This document shows, one piece after another, positions 1-10,124 of a stretch of 64,000 nt of DNA. Both the position numbers and the translations under genes were made by a program. Position 1 is the first letter of the stretch; every line of letters starts with the position of its first letter. Source of the stretch: Cepaea nemoralis. Taxonomy: Eukaryota; Mollusca; Gastropoda; Stylommatophora; Helicidae. The notes beneath the pieces were generated by a model that was not told the DNA's origin, did no database searches, and saw nothing but the letters and a program-made list of their open reading frames with translations. The stretch spans positions 310,001 through 374,000 of the forward strand of contig JACEFZ010013235.1 in NCBI GenBank assembly GCA_014155875.1. The letters are read 5' to 3'.

Positions 1-919
1 ACGTCTGCCCACTTGCTGCAAATTTCTTTAATCCTGGCAGTTGAAACGGTCACTAGCTCCTCATCATCGGACGACTGCTCCTCCTTTAATGTCTTTAGCT
101 GCTCATTCTTAAGATCCACAATCTCATCTGTAGTGAGCTCTCCACTGTGGTCCTCAGTCAGCTCCTCCAAGTCGTTGTCATCGATTTCCAGGCCCATATT
201 TTTGCGCAAGAACACAATCTCATCCACTACAGCTGCTGCGCCTGCCTGTAATCCTTCAAATTCTTCTCTCTCTGGTATAAACATTGGCGTAATCTTGCAG
301 TCACCACTGGCATTAGCACAGAACAGCAGAGTTAGCCTGTCCTTTATTGGTTTGTGCCTGGCAGTGCTTTCTCCTCCTGGTTGATAAAGATCCTCTTTGG
401 CATTATCTTCCAGAAGAGGCCCGTTTCATGGCAATTAAAGACTTGTGGAACGTAGTCTTCTTCTTAGATGATCTTATGAAAATCCACCTTGAACGCTTCT
501 GCTTCTTTCTCATTAGAACTTGCAGCAACTCTGTGCCTAATTACACTATTAATGTCACTAAGCAATTTCGACAATACATCACTGTGCAACAGCTTCGCCT
601 TTTTACATATTATTGCCTCACTAACACTGTTTCTTACAAGTTGCTTTTCATTGATCCAGATCAAGGGAAGATTTTCAACTTTCTCTAAAATTTGAGGTCT
701 TAGCTTCTGCAGCTTTGTCACGCCCTTAGCCACATCGACTGATTTGAGTAACTCTTTGTTCTTTATAATGGTAGAGATAGTTGATTTTGCCATACTGTAC
801 TCATTAGCGATGTCACACACACGAACACCATTTTCATGCTTCATAATTATTCCCTTCTTTATCTCCACAGTTATACGTTTCTGCTTCCTAGCAGCACCAC
901 CAACGTTCTTCGAACTCAT
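1..919 (-). pseudogene. Decayed Tigger-like transposase (CENP-B/pogo family)
   Basis: The most plausible start is the Met at 917-919. It gives a Lys/Arg-rich N-terminus followed by a CENP-B-type helix-turn-helix (around TVEIKKGIIMKHENGVRVC) and then the second DNA-binding helix region. These domains bind the terminal repeats. An in-frame stop falls at 464-466. The usual first DDE motif region follows directly, but the catalytic Asp position reads His (VFNCHETGLFW). A further frameshift lies near 380. Around 235-295 the reading jumps from the early catalytic domain straight into the acidic C-terminal tail, so most of the DDE core appears deleted. The acidic tail continues to the window edge. 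It cannot encode an active transposase. Residue assignments are my reading; the family identity is secure. Confidence 0.82.
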
Positions 920-1126
920 AATTGATGGGGTTAACCAGGAAAATAATGAAAGGGATAAATTGAAGAAAGTGCCACTGCTAAGAAATCTGTTACTGCTATG
1001 TAGTAAGGCCAATGAAAGCGAGGCTGCACACGCGTGCAAAACTAGGCTACTAGCCTTGCTCTAAGCGATGTTAGTACTGCGTGGCCTTCGTTTGTACTGT
1101 ACGCGATCGTTTGTCTCCAACGTTAA

Positions 1127-1128
<2 letters not shown>

Positions 1129-1219
<91 letters not shown>
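1129..1219. repeat. (CT)n microsatellite
   Basis: About 45 uninterrupted CT dinucleotides inside the Tigger element, between its terminus and its transposase remnant. Confidence 0.98.
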
Positions 1220-1221
<2 letters not shown>

Positions 1222-1337
1222 CTTCGTTCGTAATCCGAGACACTGTTCGTTACCCGAGACAAACAATTTTCGAAGTTGTTGTTCGTAACCCGAATTGTTC
1301 TTGACCTGAGGCGTTCGTAACCCGAGGTACCACTGTA

Positions 1338-1976
1338 TTTAAATCAAATATTTTAACTGCTGGTTGGCAGATCACTATTTCACCAAGTATACTGATAAAT
1401 AACACGCCTTTGAAGCAATTTAAAGAATTCAAATATCTTTGAAGTATGATCACAGAAAATAGCAGAATAGACAGTGAACTCGAAATCCAATGTCAAAAGG
1501 CTAGTGCGATAATATATCATCAATCACCTATATTGAAACATCTAAAATTACCAATGTCCGCAAAACGACAGATAATAAATAGCATATTTACACCAGCCTT
1601 ATGCTACCAATGTCAAACTTAGACATTATCCGAATCACAGTTACGCAAAATCACCAACTGTGAACTATCCGAGACTGAGTAAGAAATGATGTTATCAGAC
1701 AGACAGTGGGATCAACACCTTTTGCCACATACATAGAAAGACAAGATAAAATAGTTTGGCCATCTCGTTAGACTGCAACACCATCAACTACCAGCAATGG
1801 TCCTACATCAAAGAACATCTGGTACGAGTGCAAGATGACGCCCGAGAAGAATATGGATTGACGACATCAAAGACATTTACTCACACACACACGAACACGG
1901 AATAACACTATCCAGTGCCATCCAACGGACGCTGGAGCACGAACTATTCCTTCCTACGATGTTTGATGGCATAAGA
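1338..1976 (+). pseudogene. LINE reverse-transcriptase C-terminal fragment
   Basis: Translated in shifting frames, the stretch gives the C-terminal part of a non-LTR retrotransposon polyprotein: FKEFKYL, then SRIDSELEIQCQKAS, then a Cys-containing CYQCQT segment, a GHLVR-like step, and a basic RPRRIWIDDIKD motif near the end. Several stops and frame changes show it is dead. The fragment ends in a (GAA)n tract, typical of a LINE 3' tail. It is cut at its 5' side by the Tigger terminus, and the rest of the LINE is presumably beyond the left edge. The clade is probably RTE-like, judged from the C-terminal motifs only. Confidence 0.72.
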
Positions 1977-2168
1977 AGTAGAAGAAGAAGAAGAAGAAGA
2001 AGACGAAGAAGAAGAAGAAGAAGAAGAAGAAGAAGAAGAAGAAGAAGAAGAAGAAGAAGAAGAAGAAGAAGAAGAAGAAGAAGAAGAAGAAGAAGAAGAA
2101 GAAGATGATGATGATGATGTTGATGATGATCATGATGATCATGATGATGATCATGATGATGATGATGA
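1977..2168. repeat. (GAA)n followed by (GAT)n
   Basis: Over 40 GAA units run into imperfect GAT units with CAT interruptions. The block directly follows the LINE 3' end and is best read as an expanded LINE tail. Confidence 0.95.
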
Positions 2169-2445
2169 CTTTAACTGCGGGTTCGGATAAAATACGTGTA
2201 TTTGAATTGTACAAGCCCATCTGTACAAAATGTAAGCCGCCAAACTGACCAGTTGACTTTCTAGAGCAGTCTCCAACCTATAGGATACATCCTGGAAATG
2301 CGTGCTCTCTTTGGTACATTGAGAGCTCAAACCTGGCTTCAGGAGATGACACTGCGAGATACATTTTAGAGCAGGTAAAGGACATCGCCAAGACGAACGA
2401 ATGATAACGATTAGATTCATGTAAGCTGTGGATCTCTTTATTTGA
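2169..2445. other. Intervening sequence, no gene recognised
   Basis: The sequence lies between two trinucleotide blocks and is open in one minus-strand frame (about 89 codons), but it has no recognisable domain. Its flanking by GAA blocks on both sides suggests a further retroposon piece. Nothing else is supportable. Confidence 0.4.
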
Positions 2446-2592
<147 letters not shown>

Positions 2593-3164
2593 TGTGGGTC
2601 TATAATGGCGGCATTTTGAGAAACGCTGCTATAAACTATGGTTTCTTTCAGTCAAGAATGACATATACTCACTCACCAAACTGCAAGACGCTGATGCGTT
2701 TAAACACTTGTTTCGTACATTTGTGTAAAACATTGTTAAGTTTCTTACCAACGCCTCGGACACGCCCGCAGTCGTAAAACCCAATAGACAAGATTTAGTC
2801 TGGGAAACCAAATACTGTTGAAGCCTACAAACCTGCAAACTTCTAGGTTATCGTAATGCATATGTATTCACACTGAGGTGGTTTACGCAGCAGTTCCATG
2901 TGTGTGTATTTGTGTTTAGCAGCGCTGTATGTAAACTCATTCATAGCCAGTAGGAGTGTTAAATTATAGCAAATTTTAGCTTGTGTTTGCGAAATTCATG
3001 ACTGTGGCAAATAAGTATAGATAGTTTAACTTGTGGCCTTTTTAGTGAAATTGCATTCCGTTTTAATGTCCTGTTAGTTTTGTGAATGTAGATGTGTAGC
3101 AGTAGACACGTCTATACAACAGTGCTGTCCTTTGTCTACGTATTTATAGTTATGTTGTATGTGT
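2593..3164. other. AT-rich sequence without recognised feature
   Basis: No open frame with domain signal, tandem structure or match to the dispersed families seen elsewhere in the window. Confidence 0.5.
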
Positions 3165-3400
3165 TAGACATTGTCGCTTACCCGATTCAGTGCCGACCAA
3201 AAAGTAGGTTTGAACCAAACACCATGCGCATTTAAATCAACAAGTATGATAATGTAGATTTCAATCCACCGAGTACTGAAATAGCGGATGATGCCACGAA
3301 GCAAACAGATAACACCATGACCACAGTATGGCGGTATATCTTCCTTGTGTCCAAACTGGAGGTCACATTTGGTGATGTATTATCCATTGGCACTGAACCA
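3165..3400 (+). repeat. Dispersed repeat family F, copy 1
   Basis: About 220 bp shared with 54605-54825 in the same orientation. Both begin near a TTCAGTGCC(G/A)A(C/A)CAAAAAGTAGG phrase and end near GGAGGTCACATTT. A short third piece is at 34562. No coding potential or terminal repeat was identified, so the class is unknown. In both full copies a tRNA-like SINE follows closely downstream. Confidence 0.75.
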
Positions 3401-3437
3401 GTTAAGGGATAGTGAGACGCTGTTTTATCATTCGCCA

Positions 3438-3607
3438 CCAAACCGAGCCGAGGATTCGACTTAGAAGCAGACCGTGTTTGCGTTGATTTTGATTATATGA
3501 GGCGTCGGCCTTTCAGAAAGCAATGGCGAACTAACATTGCGTGGTAAAACAATCAATACATTCTGGGTTTGATTGTAACGTCCTGTAAAGGACATGCAGC
3601 TAAGTTG
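3438..3607 (+). mobile_element. SINE-A copy (degenerate)
   Basis: The conserved body (TCAGAAAGCAATGGC) is present, followed by the 3' end ACGTCCTGTAAAGGACATGC. The tRNA-like head is eroded. It belongs to the commonest SINE family of the window. Confidence 0.7.
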
Positions 3608-3696
3608 TGTTTGGGTTTATTTGAACAGAATCATGAATCGTTAACTTCCCTCGTCCCGGTCGCTTGTGACATTAACTCACGCCGGCACAGTTATTA

Positions 3697-4000
3697 GCGG
3701 GCGCGTTAGTGTAGCGGTTAGGACGTGATGCTGACAATGGCATGGGAGCAGTTAGGAGAGGGTTCTTCTTCTTCTTCTTCTGCGTTCATCCGGATTTTTT
3801 TTTCCGGATGTGACTGCGTTGTGCCTGTTTACAGCAGAGCTGCGTTCTTGCGCCGTTAGGCCGACACATCCGACTTCTGCGGGCATTTGTTGACCGGGTT
3901 AACCTTCCCGGGGGGAGAGGGTTCAATGCCAGCTCTCGGCGTTGGCTACGGAAGGGGGAAGACTGATCACCTATTCCTCCGTGCACTCAGGCCTACAAAA
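3697..4000 (+). mobile_element. tRNA-derived SINE interrupted by a second retroposon
   Basis: An A-box-like segment (TTAGTGTAGCGGTTAGGA, near 3707) and a B-box-like segment (GGGTTCAATGCC, near 3919) form the head of a tRNA-derived SINE. They are separated by a 148-bp insert. Removing the insert and one copy of the duplicated 11 bp brings the two boxes to normal tRNA spacing. The element's 3' boundary is not clear; I place it near 4000. Confidence 0.65.
3766..3913 (-). mobile_element. Small retroposon nested in the SINE, with 11-bp target duplication
   Basis: The insert is flanked by identical GGAGAGGGTTC at 3755-3765 and 3914-3924. On the minus strand it ends in a (GAA)n tail (TTC repeats at 3764-3780 on the plus strand), the signature of LINE-mediated retroposition. 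It contains no gene. Its body includes a short hairpin around CCGGAT...ATCCGG near 3790-3807. Confidence 0.75.
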
Positions 4001-4151
4001 TGTGATGCTCTTACTCTTCACTTACCCACAGTTGGTTACTGTTGTGGTACTTGTAAATAAGTAAGTTACAGTTGCTACTTTTAACTCACTCTCTTCTAAT
4101 TATTATTTTATATTTATTTTCTGCTGTCAGTTTTAACTCTTTCTCTATTGT

Positions 4152-4250
4152 GAATTAAATCACTGAACGTAAACTTGCCAAGAGATCACAACAGCAAACA
4201 ATGCTGTTGTTGACTGCGACGTCCTATAAGGATATGCAACTAACTGTTTC
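4152..4250 (+). mobile_element. SINE-A 3' end fragment
   Basis: Contains CTGAACGTAAACTTGCCAAG, then AATGCTGTTGTTGACTGCG, then the tail GATATGCAACTAACTG, matching the 3' half of the full SINE-A copy at 9535-9785. Confidence 0.8.
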
Positions 4251-4325
4251 ACTATTGTGTATTAATTTATTTTACACAGAGCAACTCGCTATACGTCTAT
4301 TGGTTACTACATACAACACATACGG

Positions 4326-4467
4326 TCGAGACTCCTGTCTTTTCCACTTTTCACATTGGGCAGTGGGGAGCGTTTTGTGCGATATTCACTGGCACAGGAA
4401 CGGAGCATAATGGGGACAACCCGTTGCTATGAGGTTGGAACTACGACTAACTAACTAACTAACTAAC
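4326..4467 (+). repeat. Retroposon 3' end with (CTAA)n tail, family G
   Basis: About 140 bp nearly identical to 48352-48492, from GAGACTCCTGTCTTTTCCAC to a short (ACTA)n tail. The tail at a fixed 3' end suggests a LINE or SINE terminus. Only the end is present here; a longer copy is at 47885-48492. Confidence 0.75.
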
Positions 4468-4549
4468 ACATACGGTTCCTATCCCTTTTTTGGCCTGTTC
4501 AGCTGTTACATTATTAACCCATTCTATCCCCAGTGTTCCTTCTGTTCCA

Positions 4550-4879
4550 TCCTGTTGTTACACCCATCATCATCATGTGGCATACCGACAAACCATGGAC
4601 GATCATAGTTCGCCATGTCACACGATCACCAGAGCATTGGTTCAGCTCTGTATTCTTGCTTTGATGTAGCCATGTGGCCAAGTCATGCATGTGTGTATGT
4701 ATCTCTTTGCCTCCCTCTTGCTGTTTTCCAATCAAGCTTGCCGGTTGTCACAAGATTTCATGATTTTTTTGTTCTCCTGAGAGAATGCTCAAAATTGTTG
4801 ACTGTCTATGTCCAATTACTCTTATCAATGTACGATTTTCGTTTGTTTTATGTAGGGATTTTTCATTCATTTTGTGTGT

Positions 4880-4918
<39 letters not shown>

Positions 4919-4968
4919 AATTACTCTTATCAATGTACGATTTTCGTTTGTTTTATGTAGGGATTTTT

Positions 4969-5000
<32 letters not shown>

Positions 5001-5008
5001 ATGTGTGT

Positions 5009-5058
<50 letters not shown>

Positions 5059-5150
5059 TATTCTTTGCATTTTCCACACAACCACATTTCTACTTCCAAT
5101 AGATGTTTCTCAGTTAGTTTGCGTATTGTCCATATTTCACAAGCATAAAA
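4550..5150 (-). pseudogene. LINE C-terminal fragment split by (TG)n expansions
   Basis: On the minus strand, segments similar to the LINE remnant at 14080-14600 can be read. There is a tract before the first TG block corresponding to the RLIAVEMWFLREMQ region, and a C-terminal block ending in RVTWRTM...HG with His/Met-rich ATG repeats. Stops and TG tracts break the frame. It is a dead 3' LINE fragment whose tail carries (ATG)n, seen here as CATCATCAT near 4566. Confidence 0.6.
4806..5057. repeat. Tandem duplication of a 70-bp unit, each copy with a (TG)n tract
   Basis: The segment from GTCCAATTACTCTTATCAAT to TTCATTCATTTTGTG occurs at about 4807-4880 and again at about 4915-4982. Each copy is followed by a TG repeat of different length; the second has ATG interruptions. 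Confidence 0.93.
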
Positions 5151-5192
5151 CAGTACGGGGTCTATTCAGCATTTCAGCACTTTTTTCGCACT

Positions 5193-5366
5193 GCCTGGTA
5201 CAACTAGCACGAATTTCTTACTCTGAAAGATCACATCTCTGGTACAAACAGCGTGAATGTATTACTTTAGAGCATAACATGTCTGGTACAAACAGATTGA
5301 ATGTATTACTTCACAGCATCACATGTCTGGTACAAACAGCGTGAATGTATTACTTTAGAGCAAGGG
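5193..5366. repeat. 44-bp tandem repeat, about four copies
   Basis: GGTACAA starts recur at 5197, 5241, 5285 and 5329, so the period is 44 bp. The first copy is diverged and the last three are close. A related single unit occurs near 6178. Confidence 0.9.
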
Positions 5367-5394
5367 TCACCAAACTACGGCCCGGGAGATGGCA
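5361..5394 (+). mobile_element. Possible hAT-type terminus
   Basis: The phrase CAAGGGTCACCAAACTACGG followed by CCCG resembles the ends of many non-autonomous hAT elements. No matching opposite end or 8-bp duplication was found, so this is tentative. Confidence 0.3.
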
Positions 5395-5776
5395 GTTGGT
5401 GTGGATGTGTGTGTATGGTTTGGGGATGTGTGAGTGTATTTGCGATGTGTGGTTGGTGGAGGTGTGGTTGGGGATGGGTGGTTGGAGATGTGGGTGGGGA
5501 GAGGGTGTGTGGGTGGGGGATGGGTGTGTGGGTTAGGATGTGTATGTGGGTAGGCGCGGGATGTGTGGGTTGGTGGGGGATGTTTGTAAGGGTGGCGAGT
5601 GTGTTTGGGTTGGGGGAACAGGTGAAGGCAGTGTGTGTGGGTGGGAGATGTGCGTGAGGGGGTGGGTCAGTTGGTGGGGTATGTATGTGTCCCTGGGTGT
5701 GTGTGTGTGTGGGTGGGTGGGGGTGTGTGTGGGTGGGGTGATGTGTGGGTGGAGTGATGTATGGGTAGGTGGGAAA
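5395..5776. repeat. GT-rich minisatellite (TGTGGGTGGG-like)
   Basis: About 380 bp of irregular G/T-only repeats (GGATGTGTGGGTTGGTGGGG-like). The strand asymmetry is extreme, with long G runs on the plus strand. The six-frame openness is a composition artefact. Confidence 0.9.
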
Positions 5777-6039
5777 TGAGCCTCATAACATGGTAATTTG
5801 CCTTGTTTTGTTTACAACATTCATTTCACTATGTTTTTTTGTTTCTTCCTATGTGAATGTATAATGCTCTTGATGGACGAAAGATGAGTGATTGGAAGGG
5901 CCGAATGTAAGACGGGCCTGCGAGCCCAATTTGTGACTCTTTTAAAATAAAGTTGATTTGATTTCATTTGATTTGATTTGTTCTTTTACCATGAATATTG
6001 TCTTAATCGCTAAGTTTTCAAGTTTATTTTTTCGCATAC

Positions 6040-6190
6040 TATGCTAAAAAAATCTCGACTGTTTACGTCTAATTTCCCTAATAAATTTACAGTTATCATT
6101 ATACAACACCCTCCTATAAAAGCATTCGATTTTCTCTCCGCCCATGGTACTCTTTGCATTTACCTCAGAACAATTACCTGGTACAAACAG
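6040..6190 (-). pseudogene. Short LINE fragment
   Basis: On the minus strand the conserved step MRKNKLE can be read, matching MRRNKLENL in the remnant at 14378. The surrounding frame is broken. Confidence 0.45.
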
Positions 6191-6534
6191 CGTGAAAGTA
6201 CCGCGTATTATTCAACTTATTTTTACTGTAACACTTTCCGAGACACTTTTTTTAAATTTCCTGTCTAGCCATACGCAGTTATTGTTTGGAAGTAATAACT
6301 GCGCCTTACTGAAAGAGTTAAATCAACTCAGAGAATAAAGGAGGGTGAGACTTGGACGGTTGAGAACAAGTGGAAGGGCGTGCTGGGCTAGCGAAATCGC
6401 TGACATTTGGATTTGCCCATTTCTGCTATCTAACTTACCTGAGACAAAGATTCTCTTGTATTTTGACAAGTCCAACTGAAGTGTCACGTGATATCCTCTG
6501 TAGGCGGAGATAACTAAGTACCAGGACCTGCACC

Positions 6535-6550
6535 AGACAGACAGGCAGGC

Positions 6551-6595
<45 letters not shown>

Positions 6596-6667
6596 GGCAG
6601 GCAGGCAGGCAGACAGGCATACAGACAGGCAGGCAGACAGGCAGACAGACAGACAGGCAGGCAGACA

Positions 6668-6700
<33 letters not shown>

Positions 6701-6722
6701 ACAGGCAGGTAGACAGACAGGA

Positions 6723-6779
<57 letters not shown>

Positions 6780-6780
6780 C
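6535..6780. repeat. (CAGA)n/(CAGG)n tetranucleotide array
   Basis: Roughly 60 tetramers, mostly CAGA at both flanks and CAGG in the middle. Open frames in it encode only Cys/Leu/Ser/Val simple repeats and are not genes. Confidence 0.97.
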
Positions 6781-6850
6781 CCTTGGGTGGGGGTAAATAT
6801 AAGACGGCTGGAAAAATTTCATAACGATGCAACAGACAGTTTTCAAAATA
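6781..6850 (+). repeat. Dispersed repeat J, copy 1
   Basis: About 65 bp starting GGGTGGGGGTAAATATAAGA, and including ATTTC and CGATGCAAC, match the minus strand at 31575-31645. In this copy the block abuts the tetranucleotide array. Confidence 0.65.
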
Positions 6851-7025
6851 ATTGATCGTGAATGAAGGCATTCAAATCGGAACTTACTATAGCTACGGTG
6901 TTCTATACCATTATATGCGTTGTGTTTCTGGTTTACTTTCTTTTATGAAAGATCCTGTTTGGATTACAATTTTAGCCGGCAAAACGAAAGTCGATTGATT
7001 CTGACCGACAGACTCATCTATACAG

Positions 7026-7140
7026 TAAGTTGTTCATTTTGTTCCTTCCGTGATAAGTGTATACAGTAAGTTGTTCCTTCAGTGATGATTTTATGCAGTA
7101 AGTTATTCCTTCAGTGATGATTTTATGCAGTAAGGTGATG
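7026..7140. repeat. About 32-bp tandem repeat
   Basis: CAGTAAGTT...CCTTCAGTGATGATTTTATG recurs three to four times with some divergence. Confidence 0.8.
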
Positions 7141-7225
7141 ATTCTTTTGTGAAATGTTATTGTCTTATGTGTCGTGTCCATTGTTGTCGAAGTGGACAGG
7201 ATTGTCATCTGTAAATATCGAAACG

Positions 7226-7445
7226 TTGGTCACCGTGACAAAGTGGTTAGGGCGCCTACATCGTGCTCCGAAGGTTGTGAGTTCGTTTCTAGATTCCGTC
7301 ATTCGGTTCACGACTGCAATTTTCTTGAAGAATCCTGGTGGTCGTCGCTGGAACTACGGAGTTCGTGCGCTGCAGGCCGCTGGACGGAAAGAGCTCGAGC
7401 CATATGGGATATAATACGGTGCAATGAAATCTTACCTCTGGCCTT
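7226..7445 (+). mobile_element. SINE-D copy
   Basis: The tRNA-like head has an A-box-like TGACAAAGTGGTTAGGG and a decayed B box (GAGTTCGTTTC). The body TGGTCGTCGCTGGAACTACG and the end CGAGCCATATGGGAT follow. The same order is found on the minus strand at 54828-55077, where the B box is intact. Confidence 0.78.
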
Positions 7446-7484
7446 TAAAGCCAAACACCGCGGTATGCTAATAGTCTTAACAAG

Positions 7485-7735
7485 TTAGTTGCATATCCTT
7501 TATAGGACGTTGCAGTCAACACCATAATTTTGTGGCGATTATCATCTCTTGTCAAGTTTACGTTCAGTAGTTTGCCATTGCTTTCTGAACGACCGGCACC
7601 TATACCATTTCGTAAAAAACCAACGAAAAACGGTTTGCTGCCAAATCGTCTGCAGCTGTGTTTCGAACACGGGTATGCGAGATTATGAACTGCGTCCGTA
7701 AACTTTTCCACGGAGCCGGCTTAGAAGTGTACCGA
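7485..7735 (-). mobile_element. SINE-A copy, near full length
   Basis: On the minus strand it runs from GCCGGCTCCGTGG (head), through GTGTTCGAAACACAGC (B-box region) and the body motif TCAGAAAGCAATGGCAAAC, to the ATATGCAACTAAC tail at 7485. Internal Pol III promoter boxes and a LINE-like tail are typical of tRNA-derived SINEs. Confidence 0.88.
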
Positions 7736-8265
7736 GTGATAAAGCCATGAGCTCAAGGCGTCCAGCCGCTGAGCAAACTCTCAAAACGGTATCTGGTCCT
7801 AAACATCGAAGGCCGTAATGGTACTGTATTCCTGTATACACTGGTATACTGTTTTACATTAGTGCAATGGATGTCACATGATATATGTATATGGCTAGGT
7901 GTACGCTCGTAATGTCTGACACATGTAGGGACTAGCAGGAGTCAGACAAATTTACAGCATGAGCGAAAGAAGAGAGCAAGCGCCCGCGAGAAAAGTAGAC
8001 AGACGATGAGTGAATCCTATAGGGAATGATATATATCAGGACCGTGCCGTGCTATGATACAGAGAGGCGGCCGCATCAGGCGGCACCGTAAGGGGGCGGC
8101 ATAAGCAGCGAAATCAAAATGCAATTTTAACCATTCAATAATTCAAAATCTTTAAGTGACGGCATTTCAGAAAGAAAAAACATTTAAGGGACGGCATATA
8201 TATGTAAACAATGGACGACGGGAGGTGAGTATTTGTGAAAGACAGATAGAGAGGTGAAGGGATGT

Positions 8266-8267
<2 letters not shown>
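7736..8267. other. No recognised feature
   Basis: About 530 bp without a long open frame, terminal repeats or a match to the other families. A short direct echo, GACGGCAT, occurs near 8160 and 8192. Confidence 0.45.

Positions 8268-8351
<84 letters not shown>
8268..8351. repeat. (GA)n microsatellite
   Basis: About 42 uninterrupted GA units. Confidence 0.98.
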
Positions 8352-8354
<3 letters not shown>

Positions 8355-8624
8355 AAAGTAGGAGAGAAGAGAGGGAGAGAGTGGAAATGGTTTTGTGTGA
8401 TGAAAAACATTTATGTAGCTTTTAAATGTAGTTGTATTGTTGTCTCTTCTGTTAATGTGTTTCTTTGCTGGCGAAAGCTTTGTCCGTTATGTCACTTAAG
8501 AGTGTTTTCTTGTAAAGCTGATCTTTGCCACTTTCAGTTTTTTGTTGAGTTATTCATCTCAAATAAAAACACGCTGTTCCAGAGTTTCTCGGGAGTGGGA
8601 GGAGAAGAAGGAGACAGAAAGGAG

Positions 8625-8628
<4 letters not shown>

Positions 8629-8708
<80 letters not shown>
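8629..8708. repeat. (GA)n microsatellite
   Basis: About 40 GA units, in the same phase and strand as the block 280 bp upstream. Confidence 0.98.
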
Positions 8709-8710
<2 letters not shown>

Positions 8711-9534
8711 CACCAGTCAAAACTCGGCTAGAAATTCTTATCTCTGGGTGGGAGAGAACATGTCAAGATCGTTTTTCATATTGCTATGACGTGTTGCACT
8801 CAGTCTGAGGAAAGCAGAGCTGGCGAGGAGAAGGACGAGTCAGAGATGTGCAAGGCACAAGAATACTCTAAGATAGGCACAATATACGTGAAATAGGCAC
8901 AATGTACGCGAGTACGTTTTGATAAGGCAAGTCCCGATCTATTCAAATGTCACGGCGTGAAATAACAACATAAGACGGGGACGTTGGTTTGTTGTGGTGA
9001 AGTAGAATGGTGAAGTAAAGTAAAGCCATGTCAAGTGAAGTAATATCAAGTAAATTAAAGTAAAAGTGAATTAATGTAAAGTAATTTAAGGACAACCATC
9101 CAGTGCTTTGCCGGCTGACGTGGGCGATCATTCCCGTCGATAAATTTCGATCTCCAACAGCATGGATAATTTCGTGTGTTAACACCCTTCCGTGCCATGA
9201 CGCAAGAGTGTCAAAGCACAATAGTATAATTTAATGAGAACTGAAGCAGTGCTTCCATATTGACGTGGATAGGCCTTAGGTTCATACTGGAATACGATCA
9301 GCGTTGCCAGTAGTGGGTTGTGCTCAATATTTAAATTTCAAATCCCGAAATAACCAAATAAATCAAGTGTTAATTATTACAGTTTTAAAAATATAAAGTA
9401 ATGTGTATTGATTGAAATAACGTTAGAGTGGATGAAATTACAATGAAGAAATGGAAAGCTAAGTAACACGATTCCAGTAAAATAGAGTGATTTAAATTAA
9501 AATACATTAAATAAAGTGATATCATGTAAACTAA
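8709..9534. other. AAGT/TAAA-rich low-complexity stretch
   Basis: No gene is visible. Between 8990-9095 and 9360-9535 the sequence is dominated by irregular AAGTAAAGTRAA-like words, probably an old degenerate simple repeat interrupted by unique sequence. Confidence 0.5.
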
Positions 9535-9785
9535 AGAAAAGTTTTCGCTCCGCGGGGAAAGAGTTCCGGTCGCAGTTCGTAATCTCGCATACCCGCGTTC
9601 GAAACACAGCTGCGGACAATTTGGACGTAGACCGTCTTGCGTTGGTTTTTAACGACATGGTATGGGTGCCAGTTGTTCAGAAAGCAATGGCAAACTACTG
9701 AACGTAAACTTGCCAAGAGATCACAACAGCAAAAAAATGCTTGTGTTGATTGCGACGTCCTGTAAAGGAAATGCAACTAACTAAA
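9535..9785 (+). mobile_element. SINE-A copy, near full length
   Basis: Head near CGCTCCGCGGGGAAAGAGTT, B-box region CGCGTTCGAAACACAGC, linker GTCTTGCGTTGGTTTTTAAC, body TCAGAAAGCAATGGCAAACT, then CTTGCCAAGAGATCACAAC and the tail GGAAATGCAACTAACTAAAT. It is a good reference copy for the family. Confidence 0.9.
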
Positions 9786-9894
9786 TAAAAGTTAAATGAA
9801 ATTAATAGAAATTAAAGTATGTGTATATCTTACTTAGTATAACTATTGATTTTCAGTATGAATCTGTTGCTCTTTCTATATTTGGACAGCTATA

Positions 9895-9897
<3 letters not shown>

Positions 9898-9974
<77 letters not shown>
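9898..9974. repeat. (CT)n microsatellite
   Basis: About 38 CT units. Confidence 0.98.
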
Positions 9975-9976
<2 letters not shown>

Positions 9977-10041
9977 GTGCACGCGCGTAGTGTTGTTAAA
10001 GTGGCCTATATTTGGTTGTATATTTCGGGAGCGCAGTTAGG

Positions 10042-10077
10042 TGTGTGTGTGTGGGGGGGGGGGGGGGGGGGGGGGGT
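10042..10077. repeat. (GT)n followed by a G homopolymer
   Basis: A short GT run leads into more than 20 consecutive G residues, a stretch prone to sequencing error. Confidence 0.9.
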
Positions 10078-10124
10078 GTACAGGCCTTACCCTACTGCGA
10101 GGAAATGCAACCTAGAAACTAAAT

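Larger units (their letters stand above)
1..1335 (-). mobile_element. Tigger/pogo-type DNA transposon, internally deleted, running off the left edge
   Basis: Read on the minus strand, the element starts at 1335 with a terminus beginning CAGTGGTACCTCGGGTTACG. The phrase CGGGTTACGAAC recurs just inside. This style of terminus is known from Tigger elements of the pogo/mariner group, which insert at TA, and TA does follow at 1336-1337. A decayed transposase frame follows on the minus strand. The far terminus lies outside the window, so total length is unknown. A long (CT)n tract sits between terminus and gene. LINE sequence lies immediately outside the terminus, so the transposon probably landed in a LINE. 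Confidence is high for the superfamily and moderate for the exact end. Confidence 0.85.

Noticed and set aside
5361..5950. Complete hAT element around the GT-rich minisatellite
   Set aside because: Only one terminus-like phrase was found; no matching right end or 8-bp duplication.
6323..6871. 182-codon Cys/Leu-rich open frame
   Set aside because: It is the (CAGA)n/(CAGG)n array read on the minus strand.
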